Shown: positions 27,117 through 32,265 of the stretch, in pieces | Layout: every line of letters starts with the position of its first letter | Position numbering within the stretch: the first letter of the stretch is position 1 | Translations under genes and position numbers: made by a program | The notes under the pieces: model-generated | The model's database searches: none | The model's input: only the letters and a program-made list of their open reading frames with translations | Told to the model about the DNA's origin: nothing | Source: Coemansia sp. RSA 922 | Lineage: Eukaryota; Kickxellomycota; Kickxellomycetes; Kickxellales; Kickxellaceae | Length of the DNA stretch: 32,265 bases | NCBI GenBank assembly: GCA_027577415.1 | Contig: JANBQS010000125.1 | Coordinates: 1 to 32,265, forward strand | Direction: 5' to 3'

Positions 27117-29915
27117 ATGGCTACTAGGCCCGAACAAGCTACTGGGCACAAGTTACAGTCCCTGACGGGGTTTGCCACGACCTCGCCCTTTTCCCAGCCG
27201 CCTCCGCCTCCGCCGCCGCCGCAATCGCAGTCGCTGCAGCCTCGCTCTCCGAGTACAATGCCACCGTCGCCATCGTCTGGCACGTCTGTGGGCGCGTCTA
27301 CGACCTCGCGTATATCTATTACAGCAGCAATGACCACTAGGTCGCCTGGTCTCGACCGCATGGCGGCCCCGCCGCAGCCGCCGTCCTTTGCGCCTACTAG
27401 CAGCCCGCAGTCTAGCGCAACGTTTGCGTATGCAGCGTCGCCCACAGCGCCTGCACGGCGTGGCTCGGGTATGCCGCCCGAAAAGACTCCGGTGGGCCGC
27501 TCTGGCGTGTTTGACGAAGTTTACAACGCCGACCCTTACTACCGCAGACACTCTGTCGACATGGGTGTGCCTATGACTGGCGTGTCGCAGCATAGCCCGC
27601 CGCGTCAGCGCTTCCAGCAGACGCTGCCGCCACAGCAACCGGCTCCTCCTCAGCTGCACCACCACCACTCGCTGCACCACTATCAGCAGCAATCGCAGTT
27701 GCATACACAAAAGCTGAGCACCTCCCATGGGTTTGGAGCCCCCGTGCGCTACGCCACACGATCGGGCCCTGGGTCGCCACACCCGCTTTCCATTGATCAG
27801 ACCGCTGGCGGTCTGTCGCCCTCTAGGTCTGGGTCCGACCGCGGTCTGAAGCGAGCACTGGCTAACGATGACGATGACGACGAGGAGGATGGCGCTAATG
27901 ACTACAGCGTATCTCCTGGGCCATATCCTTACGATGACGAAGATGACGATGACGACAGAAGCACGCCAAGGGCTGGCGTGGCAACGGCGGAAAAGCCCTA
28001 TGCTTGCGACCAGTGTGAGCTATCGTTTAGCCGACAGCATAACCTCAAATCTCATGCTTTGACTCATTCGACGGAGCGCCCGTTCTCATGTCCTATCTGC
28101 CACACACCGTTCCGGCGTCAGCATGACCTGAAGCGTCATATGAAGTTGCATACTGGCGAAAAGCCGCACACGTGTACGAACTGTGGGCGTAGCTTTGCGC
28201 GTCTGGATGCCTTGAACCGTCATATGCGAGCTGAGAACTTTCATGCCTGCAACCAGGCTGCGAAGAAGGCTCGTACTGCCGCTATGCCTCCCGATTCGGC
28301 TCACCACCATTTGGAGGACCCGAGGCTGAAGAGCGCGTCGGCTGCGTATTTGGAACAGCGTAGAGCGTCTACTACCAGCTCGCAGCCGCCAGGTGCCCCT
28401 CCTAACTGGTCGCACTGGACACATCGCCCTAGTATTGCTGCCGATGAGTCTATGATCCGCAGATTGCAGGAGCGCTTTGGAAACGGCAGCGGCAGTGGGT
28501 CTTCTACTGCTTACCCGGCCGCGCCCAGCCAACAGCAGCAGCAGCAGCCTTATTACTCGACGTCGTCTCCCCAGGCCAATAATGGCAGCTTGCAGGCGCC
28601 ACGTTCGCACCCGCATTCCCTCTCGCATGCACAGCTTGCTAATTATACACCTGTGGCAGATCCTCGCCCTTATGCACATGGCCAGAACGGCGTCCCTGGG
28701 GCCAATGGCCAACCGCCGCAATCGTATGCAGGAGCGCCACCTCTTCCTGGCGTCGTGTCTGCCCAGCGCTCGCAACAGCAGAAGCACACTCCGCCGCAGG
28801 CTTTGTCTCGGCACTCGCATGCCGGCATTTCCTCTTCGTCTGCAGCTGCTCATCACCAACGGCAACAGCCACATTCTCCCTCTATGATTTATTCGCATGG
28901 ATACGGCCAAGGGTGGCACGGCAATCCTAGTGTGGCCAAACCATTGGCTGCAGGTGGACGCCCTGGGCAACTGAACTCGCCTCATCCGCATATGCGCCTT
29001 CCGCCGATGGAGCTGGCTCCTCCCCGTAGGCATTCGTTGGCTGTAACCTCGCATCTGGAGCGGTACCGGTCCCGCGACGCCACACCTCCCCCGCCTCAGC
29101 AGCCACCATCGAGTAACCCAGGCGATGCACCTTCTGTAGCCTCGCTGCGAGCCTATCCACAACCACCACCGCCATCACTTGCTCTGTATCAGCTGGGAGG
29201 CCCTAGGCCGCAGCCCTCGGCGCCGCAGATGGCGTCGTTGCCTGAGGGCCGCATAACGTCGGATGCTGTTGGCGGACCGCAGCTGCCACCAGCGTCGTTT
29301 ACCAACTACTCGCCATCTATGCGTCCGCCACCATCTGCAGCGCAGGAGACGTCGACTAGCACTCAACACCACTCGTCAAAGCCCGGTTCTGCCAAGCCCT
29401 CTCCTTCTGGCGATTCATCAAGTGGTGTGGGTGAGTATCCGCTGACGACAAAGTCGGCTATATTCCCGCATCAGTCTTTGCCACCGCCGCCTGCGTTCAG
29501 AAATGCGGCTAGCGTTGGTTCTGAGGTCACTGTTGGAGCTCCGGCGGCTGACTCTAAGCCCCGACATCCATTACATTTGCAGTCTATGGACACTGGTACT
29601 AGTAGCCGACGTGGTTCGGCATTTTCTAACGGCCTTGCTGGTGAGTCGCTGGTGGTCCCTGATAATACGCGTAGGGCATCGATTATTGCGCTTACGAATC
29701 CACAGACGGAAATCGATGTTCGCTTGGAAAATGCTGAACTCAAACGTAGACTGGATGAGATGGAGGCCAAGTACTTGAAGGAAATCGAACGCTTGAACAA
29801 AGCTTTACGTGAACTCGAGATTGAAAGATCTATGCTAAAGTCAATCGTCAACGAACAGCGACCCATGTCTGTATCTCCACCACCTACGACGAATATTGTT
29901 AAACGCGAGAACTAA
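27117..29915 (+). CDS. Crz1-like C2H2 zinc-finger transcription factor
   Basis: 932 aa from the ATG at 27117; the open frame begins six codons earlier at a TTG. The N-terminus is Pro/Gln/Ser-rich with a run of eight prolines. An acidic block (about 250-283) precedes three C2H2 fingers at 295-317, 323-345 and from 351. The finger spacing and residues (NLKSH, RQHDLKRH, ARLDALNRHMRAE) match the calcineurin-responsive Crz1/Prz1 class, whose third finger is followed by a Cys-containing tail as here (FHAC). SRISIT (64-69) resembles the calcineurin PxIxIT site with Ser for Pro, and LVVP (845-848) fits LxVP. Residues about 864-914 form a coiled coil, unusual for Crz1 and suggesting dimerisation. It probably activates calcium and stress genes after nuclear import. 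The Crz1 assignment is by eye. Other C2H2 classes remain possible. Confidence 0.8.
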   Translation: MATRPEQATGHKLQSLTGFATTSPFSQPPPPPPPPQSQSLQPRSPSTMPPSPSSGTSVGASTTSRISITAAMTTRSPGLDRMAAPPQPPSFAPTSSPQSSATFAYAASPTAPARRGSGMPPEKTPVGRSGVFDEVYNADPYYRRHSVDMGVPMTGVSQHSPPRQRFQQTLPPQQPAPPQLHHHHSLHHYQQQSQLHTQKLSTSHGFGAPVRYATRSGPGSPHPLSIDQTAGGLSPSRSGSDRGLKRALANDDDDDEEDGANDYSVSPGPYPYDDEDDDDDRSTPRAGVATAEKPYACDQCELSFSRQHNLKSHALTHSTERPFSCPICHTPFRRQHDLKRHMKLHTGEKPHTCTNCGRSFARLDALNRHMRAENFHACNQAAKKARTAAMPPDSAHHHLEDPRLKSASAAYLEQRRASTTSSQPPGAPPNWSHWTHRPSIAADESMIRRLQERFGNGSGSGSSTAYPAAPSQQQQQQPYYSTSSPQANNGSLQAPRSHPHSLSHAQLANYTPVADPRPYAHGQNGVPGANGQPPQSYAGAPPLPGVVSAQRSQQQKHTPPQALSRHSHAGISSSSAAAHHQRQQPHSPSMIYSHGYGQGWHGNPSVAKPLAAGGRPGQLNSPHPHMRLPPMELAPPRRHSLAVTSHLERYRSRDATPPPPQQPPSSNPGDAPSVASLRAYPQPPPPSLALYQLGGPRPQPSAPQMASLPEGRITSDAVGGPQLPPASFTNYSPSMRPPPSAAQETSTSTQHHSSKPGSAKPSPSGDSSSGVGEYPLTTKSAIFPHQSLPPPPAFRNAASVGSEVTVGAPAADSKPRHPLHLQSMDTGTSSRRGSAFSNGLAGESLVVPDNTRRASIIALTNPQTEIDVRLENAELKRRLDEMEAKYLKEIERLNKALRELEIERSMLKSIVNEQRPMSVSPPPTTNIVKREN

Positions 29916-30098
29916 ACATATCCCTCCCCCCTCACTCCCTCCTGCCCTATTTTTTTTTTTTACCATACATTCTTTTATTTTTTTGTTTGTTTGCATTAAT
30001 ATTTTATTTTGTCCTCTTTTTGTCCATTTATCTTGCTCTATATTATGCAATGAGTGCTTAATCTAAAAATAGCACTGTGAATGAATTAAATTCCGATC

Positions 30099-30347
30099 TT
30101 AGTAATAGATCCCAGGGCCAATACCAGCACCGACGACAGATCCAAGGCCAACGCCGTAACCGACACTGGTGCCATAGCCATAGCCACCGTAAAGAGGGCA
30201 GCCGCAACCCCACGTGCCATATCCGCTCCAGCGCTTTGCCAAGCCGTGGTTGGCATGAGCATGCTCGGACTGAGGCTCGGGCTTGGCAGTTGGCTCAGCG
30301 GAAGCAAGAGCAGCAAGAACGGTGGTGGCGGTAACGATGAAGTGCAT
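30099..30347 (-). CDS. Gene B' (right): secreted Gly/Val/Tyr-rich prepro-protein
   Basis: 82 aa from MHFIVTATTVLAALASAEP (30347), a signal peptide; the open frame runs ten codons further upstream but not into useful sequence. The pro-segment ends HGLAKR, an intact dibasic Kex2 site, so the mature chain should start WSGYGTWGCGCPLYGGYGYG and end GPGIYY. It is the inverted paralogue of 3095-3391, shorter because it has fewer GVGYG units. The 3' flank differs from the left copy directly after the stop codon. The function is unknown; a hydrophobic surface or structural peptide is plausible. Confidence 0.83.
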   Translation of the reverse strand: MHFIVTATTVLAALASAEPTAKPEPQSEHAHANHGLAKRWSGYGTWGCGCPLYGGYGYGTSVGYGVGLGSVVGAGIGPGIYY

Positions 30348-30447
30348 TTTAAAAGTTGAGAGTATCAAGTATTGCAAGATGTGTGCAAGTGCTTCTAAAA
30401 AAGAGTGTGTATGAGAGTATTATAATTTTCAGAGAATGGATGGCCTG

Positions 30448-30455
30448 TATTTATA
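30448..30455 (-). promoter_or_regulatory. TATA box of right gene B'
   Basis: TATAAATA on the minus strand, 100 bp upstream of the B' start, matching the left arm. Confidence 0.58.
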
Positions 30456-30875
30456 CAAAAGCCACAGCTGAGAACTTGTGCTTTCATTGCTTGTGTTGGA
30501 CAATGACAGTTACTGACTGAACGGTGTTACATCTGGTACTGGCAGTTGTGATCGGTCAAAAAGATACAACAGCAACTGACATGTTGAATCGTTGGTTAAG
30601 AAATTAAAATTCTACACAACATCAACCTGTTTGTCACTGACTGTAGTAGTATCGATAATGGCCGTGTTGTGCTTGATAGATATTGCAAAATAGTTAGTTA
30701 AATATATTTATTTGCTTTGGGATTTAAGCTTAACAGAATGCAAACAACAACTGCAGGTTAAAATCCAAGTTGTGCCATAGAGAATAATTGCTCATTGCGC
30801 AACTCTAGTGGATAGTCAAACTGAGCACTTTGCAGACACTGCGGGCGTTCCTTTTGAGTAAAGTTGATAAAGGCG

Positions 30876-30883
30876 TGACGTCA
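30876..30883. promoter_or_regulatory. CRE-type palindrome TGACGTCA (right arm)
   Basis: The same perfect bZIP site as at 2551-2558, inside the identical tract of the inverted repeat. Confidence 0.4.
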
Positions 30884-31011
30884 ATGTTGCTGGTGGTCAG
30901 CATATATTAGCGATTAAGACATGTATCAAAAATCTGTATTGTAGATAAGCAGACTATATTGCCAAATAAAATAATATCTAATGTCTAATCCAACGTATTG
31001 CCTACACGCTT

Positions 31012-31416
31012 TTAGGCAATGACGTTGGCATTGGTGAATGCGTGAATGTTGTCGCTAGCGGCGTTGGCGTTGACATTGTTGGCATAGAGCGTGTTCTCGT
31101 TAAAGTTGGCACGGTTCGAGTTGCGGTCAAAGTCGCTGGTGAACGACAACACGGATGGGTAGCCGTATCCGCCGTAACCACCATAACCACTATATGCGCC
31201 GTAGCCTCCATATCCGCCATATCCACCACATCCACATCCACATCCGCCATACCCACCACAGCTGCCACAGCGCTTGGTCAGTGCTACGCGAGGGACAGCC
31301 AGAGCATCCCTGGCTTCGAGGTGAGTGTCGGCGGGCTGGTGCGGAAGGGCAGCAGCAGTGACGGCGGTAGCATACATGGCAGCCAGGGCAAAGGTGGAGA
31401 TGGTGTTGGCAATCAT
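31012..31416 (-). CDS. Gene A' (right): secreted Gly/Tyr/Cys-rich prepro-protein
   Basis: 134 aa from the ATG at 31416. The signal peptide (MIANTISTFALAAMYATAVT plus AAALP) is diverged from the left copy, but the pro-segment, the LTKR Kex2 site, the CGSCGGYGGCGCGCGG block, the GGY repeats and the Asn-rich C-terminus are shared. The C-terminal part after the GYP boundary differs from the left protein by one residue (SVLS instead of SVSS). The function is unknown. The order A' then B' on the minus strand mirrors A then B on the plus strand at the left, so the cassette was duplicated as a unit. Confidence 0.85.
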   Translation of the reverse strand: MIANTISTFALAAMYATAVTAAALPHQPADTHLEARDALAVPRVALTKRCGSCGGYGGCGCGCGGYGGYGGYGAYSGYGGYGGYGYPSVLSFTSDFDRNSNRANFNENTLYANNVNANAASDNIHAFTNANVIA

Positions 31417-31849
31417 TTTAAATGCTATTAAATTTGTTGGCTAAAATATGCGAGTAGTAGTGGTAGGTGTTGCTGGGGTGCAGTGTTGTGTGGTGGCTAT
31501 ATGAGAATAATTTGGCGTGGTGAATGTTGTATCTTTTATAACATGGAGGATGTTGCTCTTTTCGTCGCTCAAGGCAAATAAAGCGTGTGATTCAACAGAT
31601 TCATGTTGTAAAAGAGGCATCCTGGTGTTCTGATATCAACAGCTTTTTGCTGGTTTCATCTGATGGATTGGATCAAGACAATATATGTCGCAAAGATAGC
31701 TGCTTCAGAGTTAGAACACACTTGGAATAATCTGACAATTGTCCACAACTGCGCTTATTGTCTTATTCTACCCTTTGGTAGATATAGAGCTTAAGACATT
31801 AGATTGCAGGAGCATTAAACTAAATCACGCTTAACAGGTTTATTTTGAA
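31417..31849. other. Upstream region of gene A'
   Basis: It contains the CA/ACC-rich leader of A' and its TATA box. Further out it is AT-rich with no recognisable feature and is not similar to the left upstream region. Confidence 0.5.
31533..31540 (-). promoter_or_regulatory. TATA box of right gene A'
   Basis: TATAAAAG on the minus strand, 116 bp upstream of the A' ATG. Confidence 0.58.
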
Positions 31850-32059
31850 TCAGCTTAACTCTTCTAGCCCTAATTGAAATGGTTGACAACATATTTTTTG
31901 CCATTCTCTACAAAGGTCAACCAACTCACAAAGTGTAATAGCGCCATATGTTTCAGAGAACGTATTTTCAGACATTCTGACATATTCCTCTAGTCGAATC
32001 ATATCCGGATGGTCTGGTTTTATGTCATAAGTAATGCGTGTAATAATTCCGAGTGCGTA
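31850..32059 (-). pseudogene. Protein-like open frame of 69 codons, possible exon or gene relic
   Basis: Minus-strand frame without an upstream ATG start; an in-frame TAG at 32062-32060 could double as a splice acceptor (CATATAG|TAC). It reads ITRITYDIKPDHPDMIRLEE, then an acidic and Cys-containing helix-like stretch, and ends LGLEELS before TGA. An internal ATG at 32002 would give 50 aa. The composition is protein-like and not low-complexity. No first exon is visible between it and gene A'' at 32191, so it may be a relic or a terminal exon of an unresolved gene. I do not recognise the family. Confidence 0.3.
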
Positions 32060-32190
32060 CTATATGAATGCTAGCGAAATGTAGATAGTCTAGTGTATTT
32101 TACTCTATTGATCTAAAATTGTAGATGGCAGTGTCTAAAATTGCTTGCTAAATGGGGATAAAAATGATTGCTCTATAATGCAGTGCACAT

Positions 32191-32265
32191 TTAGGCAATA
32201 ATGTTGGCATTGGTAAACGCATGGACGTTGTCGCTAGCGGCGTTGGCGTTGACATTGTTGGCATA
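32191..32265 (-). CDS. Gene A'' C-terminal fragment, cut by window edge
   Basis: The last 24 codons and stop of a third member of the A family, entering from the right edge on the minus strand. It reads YANNVNANAASDNVHAFTNA then NIIA, against ANVIA with DNI in the other two copies. The frame and stop are intact. It shows that the A family is present as at least three local copies, two of them close together at the right end. Confidence 0.85.
   Translation of the reverse strand, partial: YANNVNANAASDNVHAFTNANIIA

Larger units (their letters stand above)
30348..31011 (-). other. A-B spacer of the right cassette
   Basis: Inverted counterpart of 2423-3094. It is identical by eye from 30742 to the A' stop codon and similar with scattered changes elsewhere. 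It carries the B' TATA box and a TGACGTCA palindrome. Confidence 0.8.

Noticed and set aside
1..32265. Biosynthetic gene cluster, transposon or viral insertion
   Set aside because: No backbone enzyme, transposase, integrase or reverse transcriptase is present. The neighbouring genes are unrelated housekeeping functions.

Overview
The window is nuclear DNA of a fungus, most likely an early-diverging lineage; Kickxellomycotina-like is my inference, not something the sequence proves. The evidence is compact, intron-poor genes with GTAAGT/GTACGT...TAG introns, a long two-half fungal phosphofructokinase with a glyoxalase-like N-terminus, a Crz1-type zinc-finger factor, and small secreted prepro-proteins with Kex2-type KR sites. 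I see no rRNA, tRNA, CRISPR array or transposase gene.

Layout. Positions 1-2000 are gene-poor, with one or two doubtful small ORFs. Positions 2012-3391 hold two small secreted Gly/Tyr-rich proteins on the plus strand, called A and B here. The same A-B cassette returns in inverted orientation at 31416-30099, and the tail of a third A copy runs off the right edge (32191-32265). The two cassettes bracket about 27 kb of mostly housekeeping genes. From left to right these are two PdxS/SNZ-like proteins that both lack the catalytic lysine (minus), a DUF1636 thioredoxin-like ferredoxin domain on a long disordered leader (minus), 6-phosphofructokinase (minus, two exons), a four-TM protein with a Gln-rich tail (minus) and a C2 plus class-3 lipase of the diacylglycerol-lipase type (minus). 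A divergent promoter then leads to a WDR7/rabconnectin-3-beta-like WD40 protein (plus, five exons that I could join in frame) and a Crz1-like three-finger transcription factor (plus).

The core genes do not form an obvious pathway. PFK is central glycolysis. The WDR7-like protein is expected to act with the V-ATPase. The Crz1-like factor and the C2-lipase both fit calcium or lipid signalling. The most unusual content is the inverted A-B cassette, which carries a 406-bp tract identical between arms and extending through non-coding DNA, and the adjacent pair of PdxS-like probable pseudoenzymes. Less certain are a possible antisense gene nested in an intron of the WDR7-like gene and a cluster of GC-rich hairpins upstream of the zinc-finger gene.

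All alignments and family assignments were made by eye. Start codons were checked on the DNA. In several genes the longest open frame begins at TTG or in a doubtful upstream extension, and I moved the start to the first sensible ATG.
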